Assembly: GCA_937927725.1 (NCBI GenBank)
Contig: CALBSE010000045.1
Location: forward strand, 7,923-71,922
Direction of reading: 5' to 3'
Source: an uncultured Actinomycetes bacterium
Lineage (GTDB): Bacteria; Actinomycetota; Acidimicrobiia; Acidimicrobiales; Acidimicrobilacustridaceae
DNA: 64,000 nucleotides
Below the pieces are notes generated by a model, which searched no databases, was not told the DNA's origin, and was given only the letters and a program-made list of their open reading frames with translations. Positions 42,617-52,129 of the stretch are shown one piece after another (positions within the stretch are counted from its first letter, which is position 1; the number at the start of each line of letters is the position of its first letter). Position numbers and translations under genes: made by a program.

Positions 42617-44064
42617 TTGCGCACCGTCGTCGACGTCGTCGCGGCAATGGAGGAAGTAGACGATGACGTCAGACTTGATGATCCACTCGTCGGCCCATAT
42701 TTGGCGAGAAAATCCTCGCCAAGAATGACAGTCATATCTGCACCCGAATTCGATTGTTTGCTCTCGACGAGTTCACCAACGGTCAATGCCGTGAGCATTT
42801 TCTGTGCCGTTTCGCGTGACGTGCCGTCGAAATAAATGATCTGAGTTGTTGTCTGGCCGTACGACTTTGCGTTTCCAACGACGTCAACCTGACCGCCAGC
42901 CGCATTCAAAATGATCGCTGCATTAATTCCGTTACTGAGCTTCCCGGTTCCGTCGAGAACCCGAATCCGGGGACGTGCGCCAGGAGCACCGTCGGGGAAC
43001 GGGACAATTGCTGCGACCGCGTCAAGCGTTGCTGCTTCCTGCGCCATGCACATCGGTCCGCCGCCAGGAACTGGCGAACCTGCGGCGACAGGGATGACCG
43101 GCAGCGAGGACACGCTCAATTGGCCCCGCGCGATCGACGCCACGAATCGGCCAATGCCCGACTCGGTCGTCACGGGGAATGGGGCGTTACTCGACTTGAT
43201 TTTGGCCATCCAAGCTTTCCAGAAGAGTTCATCCCGAATGAGTCGATTGGAATCGTTGTCCTTCGCGCTCTTACTCGTAAGGAACGAAGCGATTTGATCG
43301 GCTTTGACTGTGACGGAACCTTTGGGGAATACGACTCCATCTTTCGCATCGTGTACCGCATCGGGACTCGTGAATGTGAAGGGCGCATACGGTCCAGCCA
43401 GAGTCGCCCAGTCTGTTGCGTTGAGTGCCACTTTCTCGCTGAAGTTGAGATTAAGCACTCGACCAACACCGGCCGACACAGCGTCAATACCATCGGCCTT
43501 CCAAACTTCGGTCAGCGGGAACATTCCATAGTTCGTTGGAATCCCGAGCGTCCCTGGGATGAGCATCACCCCGCCGGAGGATTCAGATGTGAGTGCGAAG
43601 ACAACCGCGGAGTCGAGGGTTCCGTCCGGAGCAAGAACTGCGGCGATCGCGGTGGGCGTCTTTTCAACAACCGCTTCATAACCAGGAGCGGCAGGATCGG
43701 TAACGCGTTTGACGAGCTGTCCATCAGAACTGTCAAGGATGACTCGCAGGCCGACGAAGACGAGTGCTGGAAGAACGATGAGACAGAACACTCCAACGAG
43801 CGCGGGATAGCCGATACGCCACCAGCGAGAACCCGTTCGTTCAATCGACCGGTGGGCGACACGCTCTTCGTCTCCATGCACGACATGGGAACCACGCTGA
43901 CCTGCAACCGGCGCCGCGTCCCAATCCTCGTCTTTCGACCGTCGACCGGGTGGCTTCTTCGAGGCAGTGGCTTGATTGTGCTCTGCGACGAGCGCGGAGA
44001 AATCGAAATCCTCGCCCGAAGAAGAAGTCCCGGAGGGTGGCGGCGGAGGCAGTTCAGGCGTCAT
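42613..44064 (-). CDS. membrane protein with LytR_C domain
   Basis: 483 residues. A proline/serine-rich cytoplasmic N-terminus (~85 residues) is followed by a membrane helix (YPALVGVFCLIVLPALVFVG) and a large external part. Residues ~170-330 look like a degenerate LCP-type domain (SGGVMLIPGTLGIPTNYG), without clear catalytic Arg motifs. The C-terminal ~100 residues (IRVLDGTGKLSNGINAAIIL, then DMTVILGEDFLAKYG) are the LytR_C domain. It ends in a Ser/Thr-rich tail and overlaps nadD and rsfS by 4 bases each. A cell-envelope role is likely but unproven. Confidence 0.75.
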   Translation of the reverse strand: MTPELPPPPPSGTSSSGEDFDFSALVAEHNQATASKKPPGRRSKDEDWDAAPVAGQRGSHVVHGDEERVAHRSIERTGSRWWRIGYPALVGVFCLIVLPALVFVGLRVILDSSDGQLVKRVTDPAAPGYEAVVEKTPTAIAAVLAPDGTLDSAVVFALTSESSGGVMLIPGTLGIPTNYGMFPLTEVWKADGIDAVSAGVGRVLNLNFSEKVALNATDWATLAGPYAPFTFTSPDAVHDAKDGVVFPKGSVTVKADQIASFLTSKSAKDNDSNRLIRDELFWKAWMAKIKSSNAPFPVTTESGIGRFVASIARGQLSVSSLPVIPVAAGSPVPGGGPMCMAQEAATLDAVAAIVPFPDGAPGARPRIRVLDGTGKLSNGINAAIILNAAGGQVDVVGNAKSYGQTTTQIIYFDGTSRETAQKMLTALTVGELVESKQSNSGADMTVILGEDFLAKYGPTSGSSSLTSSSTSSIAATTSTTVRK

Positions 44065-44663
44065 GAGTCGGTCAAACCGTACAGCCCACGAGCTTCGATC
44101 TCACCGATGACGGCGGGCAGGACGAAAGGGGTCAAGGGACGACCTGTGCGAACGCGCTCGCGAACATCGCTCGACGAAACATCGAGCCGAGGCATGGACA
44201 CCCTCACGGTTGTCCAGCCGTCGGGTGGCGTCGCCGCTTGCTCTCCCGAACGTTCGACAATCACAAGGGTCGCCAGCTCAGGAAGTTCGTGGTGCCGGTG
44301 CCACGTCTGCAGATTCGCGGCGGCATCGGAACCAACGATCAGGAACAATTGCTGATCGGGTGCGGTTTCCTTCAAAACGTGCAAGGTGTCAATCGAATAG
44401 GTCGGACCGCCACGAGCGATCTCGAGGTCACTTGCTTCGATACCCTCCATTCCCGCAACAGAGGCAGTCGCCATCGCCAGCCGATCCTGAGCGGCCGATA
44501 GCGGCCGTCTTCCGGTCTTCTGCCATGGATCATTGGCCACCATCAGCAGAACTCGCTCGAGTTGAAGGGCAGATCGAACCTCTACTGCTGCTGCCAGATG
44601 CCCGATATGTGGGGGATCAAACGTTCCGCCGAGAATCCCGAGACCACGACGAACGGAGGGCAT
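44061..44663 (-). CDS. nadD: nicotinate-nucleotide adenylyltransferase
   Basis: 200 residues from the ATG at 44663; the open frame reaches 44756 but the conserved start RGLGILGGTFDPPHIGHLAA begins soon after this ATG. The GTFDPPHIGH motif and ISSSDVRER-like DVSSSDVRERVRTG block identify NadD, which adenylates nicotinate mononucleotide in NAD synthesis. Confidence 0.94.
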   Translation of the reverse strand: MPSVRRGLGILGGTFDPPHIGHLAAAVEVRSALQLERVLLMVANDPWQKTGRRPLSAAQDRLAMATASVAGMEGIEASDLEIARGGPTYSIDTLHVLKETAPDQQLFLIVGSDAAANLQTWHRHHELPELATLVIVERSGEQAATPPDGWTTVRVSMPRLDVSSSDVRERVRTGRPLTPFVLPAVIGEIEARGLYGLTDS

Positions 44664-44717
44664 TCGGGAGAGTGTACGGTCGGGAAAGGACGAAATTTCC
44701 GTCGGTCGGCGCAGGCT

Positions 44718-44733
44718 CGTGACAAAAGTCACG
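44718..44733. promoter_or_regulatory. possible CRP/GlxR-type operator
   Basis: CGTGACAAAAGTCACG contains GTGA-N6-TCAC, the core of CRP-family sites. It lies between nadD (leftward) and the sigma factor gene (rightward), 137 bases before the latter's start. Single occurrence; no CRP gene in the window. Confidence 0.35.
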
Positions 44734-44869
44734 CAACCCTGAGGGAACACCCCCACCCCTCCGTGCGGTTACACCATTGTCATTTCCCCCCGAATACTCG
44801 TGTTCGGGATTTGGGTCCGGAGAAAATCCGTCGGTGAAGCCGCCGACACCATTTAGGAGTCCCCCCGCT

Positions 44870-45700
44870 ATGAGCGATTCAGTTGGTCAGTATCTCAACG
44901 AAATTGGGCTCGTCCCGCTCCTCACCGCGCTCGAAGAGCGCGAGCTTTCACAGATCATCGAAAAGGGCGTCGCCGCCGCCGCCCGACTCGAGAACGGTGA
45001 ACGATCCGTTGCCCTCAAATCCGAGGTTCGCGCCGCCGCTGCTGCGAAGGACCGCTTCATTCGCGCCAACCTGCGCCTCGTCGTAAGCGTTGCCCGTCGC
45101 TATCCCCTTCCTCCGGGTATGGAACTTCTCGACCTCATCCAAGAGGGGAACATCGGCCTCGAACACGCCGTCGACAAGTTCGATTGGCGAAAAGGCTTCA
45201 AGTTCTCGACGTACGCAACGTTCTGGATTCGTCAAGCAATCGGTCGCGCCCTTGATCAAAAGGCCAGCCTTGTCCGTCTTCCCGGAGATCGCTCAGCCGG
45301 ACTGCGAGCGGCCCTTCGACAGGTTTCTGGTGACGGCGACCAACTCGATTCCGAGAATGCGTGGCTCCACCGCCTGACCACACCGACCTCTCTCGACCGC
45401 ACAATCGGCGAGGACGATTCCAACGAACTCGTCGACATTCTCCCCGACTCGCTTCCGGGGCCCGAAGAAATTGTCCTCGAGCAGATCGATCACGAGATGA
45501 TCGCCTCGCTTCTCTCCGTTCTTGATCCTCGAGCCCGGTTGGCTGTTGAGCAACGGTTCGGCCTCCACGACGGCCGTCGCCGCTCGTACCGAGAGGTCGG
45601 CGATGAACTCGGAGTCACGGCCGAAGCCGCTCGCAGACTGGTCAAGCGAGCCATGGCCTCGGTACGAGAGAACGCCCCGGACACCATCGACGCCATCTGA
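44870..45700 (+). CDS. RNA polymerase sigma factor, sigma-70 group 2-like
   Basis: 276 residues from the ATG at 44870, with TTAGGAG 12 bases upstream. Regions: 1.2 (SVGQYLNEIGLVPLLTALEE), 2 (DLIQEGNIGLEHAVDKFDWRK in part; FSTYATFWIRQAIGRALDQ), a short region 3, and 4 (YREVGDELGVTAEAARRLVK). Region 1.1 and the long spacer of the primary sigma are absent, so it is likely an alternative, stationary-phase-like factor. No anti-sigma gene is nearby. Confidence 0.9.
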   Translation: MSDSVGQYLNEIGLVPLLTALEERELSQIIEKGVAAAARLENGERSVALKSEVRAAAAAKDRFIRANLRLVVSVARRYPLPPGMELLDLIQEGNIGLEHAVDKFDWRKGFKFSTYATFWIRQAIGRALDQKASLVRLPGDRSAGLRAALRQVSGDGDQLDSENAWLHRLTTPTSLDRTIGEDDSNELVDILPDSLPGPEEIVLEQIDHEMIASLLSVLDPRARLAVEQRFGLHDGRRRSYREVGDELGVTAEAARRLVKRAMASVRENAPDTIDAI

Positions 45701-45754
45701 TCCAGCGACGGCCAGAAATGGCTTTGCGCTCAAGGGCACCGGACCACCAACCTT

Positions 45755-47107
45755 GTGACTGTGACAACCGAATGGTCCCCCTCCTCTTGGCGTTCTCGCA
45801 TCGTCGTTCAGCAGCCTGATTGGGCCGACCTCAGCGCGCTCGACGACGTCGTGAAGCGTCTCGGCTCGATGCCCCCGCTCGTCTTCGCAGGCGAAGCTCG
45901 CAGTCTCACCACCGACCTCGGCAAGGTTGCCAACGGCGAAGCGTTCCTTCTTCAAGCGGGCGACTGCGCCGAATCATTCGACGCGTTCAGCGCCGACGCG
46001 ATCCGCGACAAGCTCAAAGTCATCCTTCAGATGGCAGTGGTGCTCATGTATTCGTCGGGCGTTCCGGTCGTCAAGGTCGGACGCATTGCCGGCCAATTCG
46101 CAAAGCCACGTTCTTTCGGCACGGAAACGATTGACGGCGTCGAACTTCCATCGTTTCGCGGCCACATGGTGAACGACATCGACTTCACCCCTGAAGCCCG
46201 AGTCGCTGATCCTGAGCGTCTCATCACCGCCTATCAGCAGTCGGCATCAACGCTCAATCTGGTCCGCGCGTTCACAAAGGGCGGGTTTGGTGACCTTTCT
46301 CGCGTTCACGCCTGGAACCAGGAATTTGTTGCGTCGAGTGCAGAAGGACAGCGTTACGAAGAAGTTGCGGCGGGCATCGAGCGTGCACTGCAGTTCATGG
46401 CCGCATGTGGCGTCGACACTGTTTCGACTCCGCAACTCCATACGGTTGATGTCTCCACGAGTCACGAAGCGCTCATCCTTGGATACGAAGAGGCGCTCAC
46501 CCGCCAAGACTCACTGACTGGCGATTGGTACGACTGTTCGGCGCACATGCTTTGGATTGGCGAACGCACCCGCCAACTCGATGGCGCGCATGTTCACTTC
46601 CTCTCCGGCGTCGGCAACCCAGTTGGCTGCAAGGTCGGTCCTTCGGTGACTCCCGAAGAAGTCCTTGCCCTCTGCGAGGCGCTGAACCCCAATCGAATTC
46701 CTGGTCGACTCACGCTCATCACCCGCATGGGCGCCGAGACCATCAGTTCCGCGTTACCGCCACTCCTCGAAGCTGTGCGCGATGCCGGTCACCCGGTGGC
46801 GTGGGCCTGCGATCCGATGCACGGAAATACCTTCACGGCGCCGAGCGGTCGCAAGACCCGTCATTTCGACGCGGTTCTTGCCGAAATCGCTGGCTTTTTT
46901 GCAGCACACCGTGCTGCAGGCACGTGGCCCGGCGGCGTCCACATCGAACTTACGGGCGACAACGTCACCGAGTGCCTTGGCGGCGCCGAAGAGATCCTCG
47001 ATGCGGACTTGGGAACTCGATACGAGACCATGTGCGACCCTCGACTCAACGCTCGCCAATCGCTCGACCTTGCGTTCCGAGTTGCCGAGCTCCTTCGCCA
47101 GGACTGA
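45755..47107 (+). CDS. aroG: 3-deoxy-7-phosphoheptulonate synthase, class II
   Basis: 450 residues from a GTG. Class II (plant/actinobacterial) DAHP synthase is shown by FLLQAGDCAESFDAFSAD, KVGRIAGQFAKPRS, SHEALILGYEEALTR, WIGERTRQLDGAHVHF and WACDPMHGNTF. It joins PEP and erythrose-4-phosphate to start the shikimate pathway, feeding the AroA, TyrA and AroH enzymes encoded at 7-10 kb. Confidence 0.97.
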   Translation: MTVTTEWSPSSWRSRIVVQQPDWADLSALDDVVKRLGSMPPLVFAGEARSLTTDLGKVANGEAFLLQAGDCAESFDAFSADAIRDKLKVILQMAVVLMYSSGVPVVKVGRIAGQFAKPRSFGTETIDGVELPSFRGHMVNDIDFTPEARVADPERLITAYQQSASTLNLVRAFTKGGFGDLSRVHAWNQEFVASSAEGQRYEEVAAGIERALQFMAACGVDTVSTPQLHTVDVSTSHEALILGYEEALTRQDSLTGDWYDCSAHMLWIGERTRQLDGAHVHFLSGVGNPVGCKVGPSVTPEEVLALCEALNPNRIPGRLTLITRMGAETISSALPPLLEAVRDAGHPVAWACDPMHGNTFTAPSGRKTRHFDAVLAEIAGFFAAHRAAGTWPGGVHIELTGDNVTECLGGAEEILDADLGTRYETMCDPRLNARQSLDLAFRVAELLRQD

Positions 47108-47153
47108 CCACCACAATCCTGACTCCATAGGTCGACAATTCGCTCGAGAGGCA

Positions 47154-47179
47154 CTAGATTCCTGACTCATCTAGTCAGG
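47154..47179. promoter_or_regulatory. nested inverted repeats upstream of the sulfite reductase operon
   Basis: CCTGACT-N5-AGTCAGG (47161-47179) is nested with CTAGAT-N9-ATCTAG (47154-47174). The site is 33 bases before the sulfite reductase ATG and could be an operator for sulfur control or a small leader hairpin. No regulator was matched. Confidence 0.45.
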
Positions 47180-47211
47180 TTTCCTATCCGCTGACGTTGA
47201 AGAGCCCCCAC

Positions 47212-48981
47212 ATGTCTGATCTCGAAATTGATGCCGCCTCTGCTGCCGACATCGCCAAGTTTGAAGTTCAACTTTCTCGCTATCTGTCTGGCGAATTGGA
47301 CGACGACGTCTTTCGTGTCTTTCGACTGAATAACGGCATTTACGGCCAGCGCCAGGGCGGTCATAACCAAATGATCCGCATCAAGGCGCCATTTGGAACA
47401 ATTACTGCCCCGCAACTCGACCGTATGGCCGACATCGCCACCGAGTACTCCCGGGGCTGGGGTCATCTCACAACGCGTCAGGCCATTCAGTTCCACTACG
47501 TACAACTCGAACGCGTTCCTGACCTTTTACGTGACATCGCCGTCGTGGGTCTCACGAGTCGCGAGGCATGTGGCGACACCGTTCGAAACGTGCAGGGCTG
47601 CCACCTTGCCGGCGCCTGCCCGAGTGAAGTTCTCGACATCACACCTTGGGCCGAAGCTGCGTTCAAACATTTCCTGCGCAATCCCCTCGGTCAACGACTT
47701 CCCCGGAAGTTCAAGATCAACTTCTCCGGGTGTGCTTCGGACTGCGGTCAAGCAATGTTCAACGACGTTGGCATCATCGCTACGACGAGAACGAACGAGG
47801 ACGGCTCCATCGAGGCCGGATTCCGCGTCTTCATTGCTGGTGGTCTCGGCGCCAATCCCCATGCTGCCCTCGCACTCGAACCATTCACCGCAAAGGAAGA
47901 TCTGCTTCCAACAATCGAGTCAGTTCTTCGAGTCTTCGAACAAACCGGCAATCGCGACAACAAACTTCGCGCTCGTATGAAGTGGGTCGTCGACAATCTC
48001 GGCTTTGAAGAAGTTCAGCGACGTGTGCTGAAGGTTCGACATTTCCTTCTCGGCTCATCGTCGTGGCCAGGCGGGATTCCCGTCGAAGTTCTCGAACGAG
48101 GCGATGCTCCTGCCGGTATCGCTGGTGCGGCTGGAAACACCGCGATGGGACAGGGCACACCCGTCGTTCTGCGTCGACCGGGCGCGTTTGAGCGTTGGGA
48201 AGATTCAAACGTGATCCGCGGTGCCGCGAAGGGAACCGTTTCCGCCATTGCGCACGCACGTCTTGGTGACGTCACTGCCGCACAATTCCGCGGTCTCGCT
48301 GGAATTGTGCGGGAATTTGGCGTCGATGTCCGGGTCACCAATCGTCAGAACTTCGCCATCCGCAATCTCACCGAAGCGCAGCTTCCGCTCCTTTTCGATC
48401 GCCTCACTGCCCTCGATATGGCGAGCCCATCGGCGGAGTTGGTCAGCGACGTTGTCGCGTGTCCGGGCGCCGACACCTGCAACCTCGCCGTCACCCAAAG
48501 TCGCGGCCTGGCCGATGCCATTGGTTCGGCACTCCAAGCTGAAGGTTTGGCGGAAGTCGGCGGCCTTCGCATCAACATCTCGGGTTGCACCAATTCCTGC
48601 GGTCAACACCATGTCGCCGACATTGGATTCCATGGCGCCGAACGACGGGCACACGGAAAGTCTGCTCCTGGCTACACGATGCTCCTTGGTGGATTCGTAG
48701 GCGACGCGAAGATCGAGTTCGGAGAGCGAGCTACTCGCCTCCCCGCCAAATCCGCTCCCGAAGCTGTCGTGCGCGTGGTGCGACGTTTCAACGACGAGCG
48801 CGACGCCGGTGAATCTTTCCGTGGTTGGATCGATCGCTCTGGTGGCGTCGCCACACTTGGCAAGGAACTCAAAGAGCTCGACGTCTTTCCGAAGCCAGAT
48901 GAGGATCCCAGCTTTTTCGTTGACTACGACGAAACGGGTCCGTATACCGCCGAAATCGGTGAATCCGAGTGCGCAACATGA
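47212..48981 (+). CDS. assimilatory sulfite (nitrite/sulfite) reductase, siroheme [4Fe-4S] type
   Basis: 589 residues from the ATG at 47212; a TTG at 47197 is possible. Two ferredoxin-reductase-like half repeats are each followed by a catalytic half domain. The siroheme/[4Fe-4S] cysteines are in CPGADTC (C-x5-C) and GCTNSCGQHH (C-x3-C). A Cys-rich VQGCHLAGACPSEV in the first half is also typical of the family. Overlap with cysH (ATGA) argues for six-electron reduction of sulfite to sulfide rather than nitrite. The electron donor is presumably ferredoxin. Confidence 0.9.
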   Translation: MSDLEIDAASAADIAKFEVQLSRYLSGELDDDVFRVFRLNNGIYGQRQGGHNQMIRIKAPFGTITAPQLDRMADIATEYSRGWGHLTTRQAIQFHYVQLERVPDLLRDIAVVGLTSREACGDTVRNVQGCHLAGACPSEVLDITPWAEAAFKHFLRNPLGQRLPRKFKINFSGCASDCGQAMFNDVGIIATTRTNEDGSIEAGFRVFIAGGLGANPHAALALEPFTAKEDLLPTIESVLRVFEQTGNRDNKLRARMKWVVDNLGFEEVQRRVLKVRHFLLGSSSWPGGIPVEVLERGDAPAGIAGAAGNTAMGQGTPVVLRRPGAFERWEDSNVIRGAAKGTVSAIAHARLGDVTAAQFRGLAGIVREFGVDVRVTNRQNFAIRNLTEAQLPLLFDRLTALDMASPSAELVSDVVACPGADTCNLAVTQSRGLADAIGSALQAEGLAEVGGLRINISGCTNSCGQHHVADIGFHGAERRAHGKSAPGYTMLLGGFVGDAKIEFGERATRLPAKSAPEAVVRVVRRFNDERDAGESFRGWIDRSGGVATLGKELKELDVFPKPDEDPSFFVDYDETGPYTAEIGESECAT

Positions 48982-49661
48982 GCCTTACCAATTTGTCCGC
49001 ACCGGAGTTCAGTAACGAGGAACTCGCGGAACTCAGCAATGATTTCGAATCATGGTCCGCAGAGGACATCATTGGATGGGGCGTTGAAACCTTCGCACCG
49101 CACCTTTCGATCACTGCTTCAATGACCGATGCGGTACTCATCGACCTCGCGACCAAGGTGTTCCCAGCGATCGAGGTTGTGTTCATCGATACCGGGTATC
49201 ACTTTCCCGAAACTCTCGAAACTGTCGAGCGTGTTCGTCAGCGCTACGGACTCAATCTCCGAATGATGACCGTCGCGCTTCAGGACGAACCGTTATGGCT
49301 GGCCGACCCCGAAAGCTGCTGCTCAGCGGTCAAAGTAGGTCAACTCGACCGAGCGCTCTCTGGCAAAGCAGCGTGGATGAGCGGCTTGCGCCGCGCCGAA
49401 GCCGATTCACGGGTTACTGCTCCCCTTGTCGCTCGAGATCTCCGGGGGCTCATCAAGATCAACCCGATCGCGATGTGGACCGATGAGCAGGTCACCGAGT
49501 ACATCGAACAGAATGACATCATCGTGAACCCACTGCTCCTCGACGGATTCACCTCTATCGGGTGCCAGCCCTGCACGCAGAAACCAACGGACCCGAATGA
49601 CCCGCGTTCTGGTCGCTGGGCCGGTAGTTCGAAGACCGAGTGTGGCCTCCACCTGATGTGA
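48978..49661 (+). CDS. cysH: adenylyl-sulfate / phosphoadenylyl-sulfate reductase
   Basis: 227 residues from the ATG at 48978. PAPS-reductase fold with TASMTDAVLIDLATKV and FIDTGYHFPETLE. Cysteines 114-115 (SCCSAVKV) and 196, 199 (GCQPC) form the [4Fe-4S] site seen in APS-using enzymes, and Cys222 in TECGLH is catalytic. It is therefore probably an APS reductase giving sulfite for the adjoining enzyme. cysD/N or sat are not in this window. Confidence 0.95.
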   Translation: MSLTNLSAPEFSNEELAELSNDFESWSAEDIIGWGVETFAPHLSITASMTDAVLIDLATKVFPAIEVVFIDTGYHFPETLETVERVRQRYGLNLRMMTVALQDEPLWLADPESCCSAVKVGQLDRALSGKAAWMSGLRRAEADSRVTAPLVARDLRGLIKINPIAMWTDEQVTEYIEQNDIIVNPLLLDGFTSIGCQPCTQKPTDPNDPRSGRWAGSSKTECGLHLM

Positions 49662-49672
49662 TCGCTATTCGG

Positions 49673-51136
49673 TTATTCGAGAATGTCGACAAACTTCTCG
49701 AGTTGCCGAAGATTGCGGCATTCGTACACGCCGTCGGTATGGGCGCCGTAATCACTCACAATTGAGTCACCAGTGTCCCAGTACGCCTTGGGTTCGGGGT
49801 TCAACCAGTACACGTGGCGCGCCTTCTTGCGCATCTCTTTGATCGTCCAAGACTGTGATGCGTGGTAGTTGTTCCGCGCATCGCCCAAGATCAAAACGGT
49901 GGTTTTCGGACCCACTTCTCGGCCGTACTTCTCCCAGAACACTTCGAAGGCATGTCCGTAATCTGAATGACCATCAACCCAAACGACATCGGCCTCGGTA
50001 TTCACCCGGTGAATCGCCACACTGATGTCTTCAACGCCTTCAAAGTACTGCGTGACTTCGTCAAGACCATCGATGAAGACAAACGAACGCACGCGGGAGA
50101 ACTGGCCCGAGATCGCATAAACGAGCTGCAACGTGAACCGAGCAAACGCGGCCACCGAACCAGAAATGTCGGCAACGACAAAGATCTCTGGCTTCGATGG
50201 TCGCGGATAACGAAAACGAGGATCGGCTGGAACGCCGCCATAACTCAACGACTGCCGAACGGTGGCCCGAAAGTCAAGAGGACCCTTGCGGCCGTGACGA
50301 CGCTTCCGTGCCAGACGCACCGCCAGCTTGCGAGTCAGCGGGTAGATCGCTTTACGCAGGCTGACGAGTTCCTCACGATTGGCATGCATGAAGTCGACAT
50401 CTTCGGGCAATGGCTTCCGCAATGTTTTCGCCATGGCTTCAACGCCACGATCAGCAACGAGTCGTCGTCGGATCTCTGCCTCAATTTCCTTCTTCATGCG
50501 ATCGATTCGCGATTCAAATTCGTCGCGCTCAAGTCGTTCCTCAAGGGGCGTGAGCGGCGAAGGACTTTCCTGCTTCGCTTCTTCCATGAGGCGTTCAAGA
50601 ACACCATCAAGATCGAGATTTCGAAGTGTGCGGTAGAGGTAATACGTGCCTCCGACCGGCCGACCTGGTTCCATGCCGGCGAAACGAGTAACAGCCTGAC
50701 GAGCCAGTGCTCGCATCATTGCATCGTCGCCTTGACGCATTGCTTGGAAAAGCATTTCCGCCATCTGTTCGGGCGACATTGCCTCGCCGGCGCCGCCAGA
50801 CCCTGCTCCCCCAGCTTCGGGGTTCATCGGCATTTCGTCCTCGTCAGTGATCTCGGGCAGGTCATCGCCACCACCGAGCGAATACTCACTGCCCCGCAAC
50901 GAGAAGTACACCTCGAACACCGTTTCAAAGGCTCGCCAGTGGGAATTGTTCTTCACCAGCGTCGCTGCAAGCGCGTACTTAAACGCATCACGGTCCTCGA
51001 GAGGAATATGAGTAATTGCTTCCATCGCATCGAGGTTCTCGGTAAGGCTCACTGGCAAACCTGCAGCGCGAAGTTCGACGATGAAACCCGAGAGCAATTC
51101 GAGCATTGGAGACGGCGTTGCCTCAGTCGAGGTCAT
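49673..51136 (-). CDS. CoxE-like VWA-domain protein
   Basis: 487 residues. The N-terminal half is helical and acidic, with a Gly-rich insert. The C-terminal ~190 residues are a von Willebrand A domain with a MIDAS-like DISGSVAAFARFTLQ, and VVWVDGHSDYGHAFEVF further on. Such proteins pair with MoxR ATPases and insert metals or remodel complexes (CoxE with CoxD in CO dehydrogenase). Here no CoxL/M/S genes are present, so the client is unknown. It lies 19 bases downstream of the MoxR gene. Confidence 0.82.
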   Translation of the reverse strand: MTSTEATPSPMLELLSGFIVELRAAGLPVSLTENLDAMEAITHIPLEDRDAFKYALAATLVKNNSHWRAFETVFEVYFSLRGSEYSLGGGDDLPEITDEDEMPMNPEAGGAGSGGAGEAMSPEQMAEMLFQAMRQGDDAMMRALARQAVTRFAGMEPGRPVGGTYYLYRTLRNLDLDGVLERLMEEAKQESPSPLTPLEERLERDEFESRIDRMKKEIEAEIRRRLVADRGVEAMAKTLRKPLPEDVDFMHANREELVSLRKAIYPLTRKLAVRLARKRRHGRKGPLDFRATVRQSLSYGGVPADPRFRYPRPSKPEIFVVADISGSVAAFARFTLQLVYAISGQFSRVRSFVFIDGLDEVTQYFEGVEDISVAIHRVNTEADVVWVDGHSDYGHAFEVFWEKYGREVGPKTTVLILGDARNNYHASQSWTIKEMRKKARHVYWLNPEPKAYWDTGDSIVSDYGAHTDGVYECRNLRQLEKFVDILE

Positions 51137-51155
51137 GATGGTCCGGATCTACCGA

Positions 51156-52058
51156 TCAGCTCGTGCGCGGGACGCCGGGCTTCTTGGCTCCACCGTCACC
51201 CTGAAGTTCCTTCGACGCCTTTGCGATATCGCTCTGATACTTCAGAAGGATATTGAGGGTCTCGACCGCTTCGGCCTCGGTGATTGACTCGACCCCAAGG
51301 AGGAGAAGCGTCTTGGCCCAGTCGAGCGTCTCTGAAACCGATGGCGATTTCTTAAGCTCAAGTTGCCGAATCGATCGAACAATTCTGGCGACCTGATCGG
51401 CGAGGCTGTCGCTGATTTCGGGGAGCCTGGTGAGAACAATTTCCTTTTCACGATCCATCTCGGGGTAATCGATGTGAAGGAACAAACAACGTCGCTTCAA
51501 CGCTTCAGAAAGTTCACGGGTGTTGTTCGAAGTGAGAAACACCATCGGGATCTGACGAGCCTCAATTGTTCCGAGTTCTGGAATCGATACCTGATAGTCG
51601 GACAAAATCTCGAGGAGGAGTGCCTCGGTCTCGACTTCGACACGGTCGACTTCGTCGATCAGAAGCACGACTGGGTCCTCGGCACGAATTGCTTCGAGCA
51701 ACGGTCGGGTAAGAAGAAACTCGTCGGAGAAGATGTCGGTTTCGATGTCTTCCCAGCTTGAGTCGGAGTTGCGCTCCGCTTGGATGCGCAGGAGCTGTTT
51801 TTTGTAGTTCCACTCATAGAGCGCCTTGGATTCGTCAAGACCCTCGTAGCACTGGAGGCGAATCAATCGGGCGCCGAGAATCTCGGCGACGGACTTGGCC
51901 AACTGGGTCTTGCCGGTGCCTGCCGGGCCCTCAACCAGAATTGGCTTACCAAGGCGATCGGCAAGGAAAACGACCCCTGCAATGGCCTCATCGGAGAGGT
52001 AGTCGACCTCACGGAGACGTGTACGAACAGCCGCGGGGTTCTCAAAGCGATAATCCAT
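51156..52058 (-). CDS. MoxR/CoxD-type AAA+ ATPase
   Basis: 300 residues from the ATG at 52058; the frame opens at 52100. Walker A GPAGTGKTQLAK near residue 42, Walker B VVLLIDEVDR, and sensor-like LTSNNTRELSEALKRR follow the MoxR pattern. Works as a hexameric chaperone with the VWA protein encoded next to it. Which complex it matures cannot be told from the window. Confidence 0.9.
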   Translation of the reverse strand: MDYRFENPAAVRTRLREVDYLSDEAIAGVVFLADRLGKPILVEGPAGTGKTQLAKSVAEILGARLIRLQCYEGLDESKALYEWNYKKQLLRIQAERNSDSSWEDIETDIFSDEFLLTRPLLEAIRAEDPVVLLIDEVDRVEVETEALLLEILSDYQVSIPELGTIEARQIPMVFLTSNNTRELSEALKRRCLFLHIDYPEMDREKEIVLTRLPEISDSLADQVARIVRSIRQLELKKSPSVSETLDWAKTLLLLGVESITEAEAVETLNILLKYQSDIAKASKELQGDGGAKKPGVPRTS

Positions 52059-52129
52059 TTCCCGACAGTATCGGCCCGCCGCACCTCGGGAAGCACCCAA
52101 GGCGTGAACCTCAGGCGATGATTTGAGGC

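Noticed and set aside
43120..44355. 411-codon rightward open frame opposite the LytR_C and nadD genes
   Set aside because: Antisense to two conserved genes in a coupled operon; composition typical of a shadow frame.
49967..51256. 429-codon rightward frame opposite the VWA gene
   Set aside because: Opposite strand of a well-supported VWA protein; no recognisable domain.
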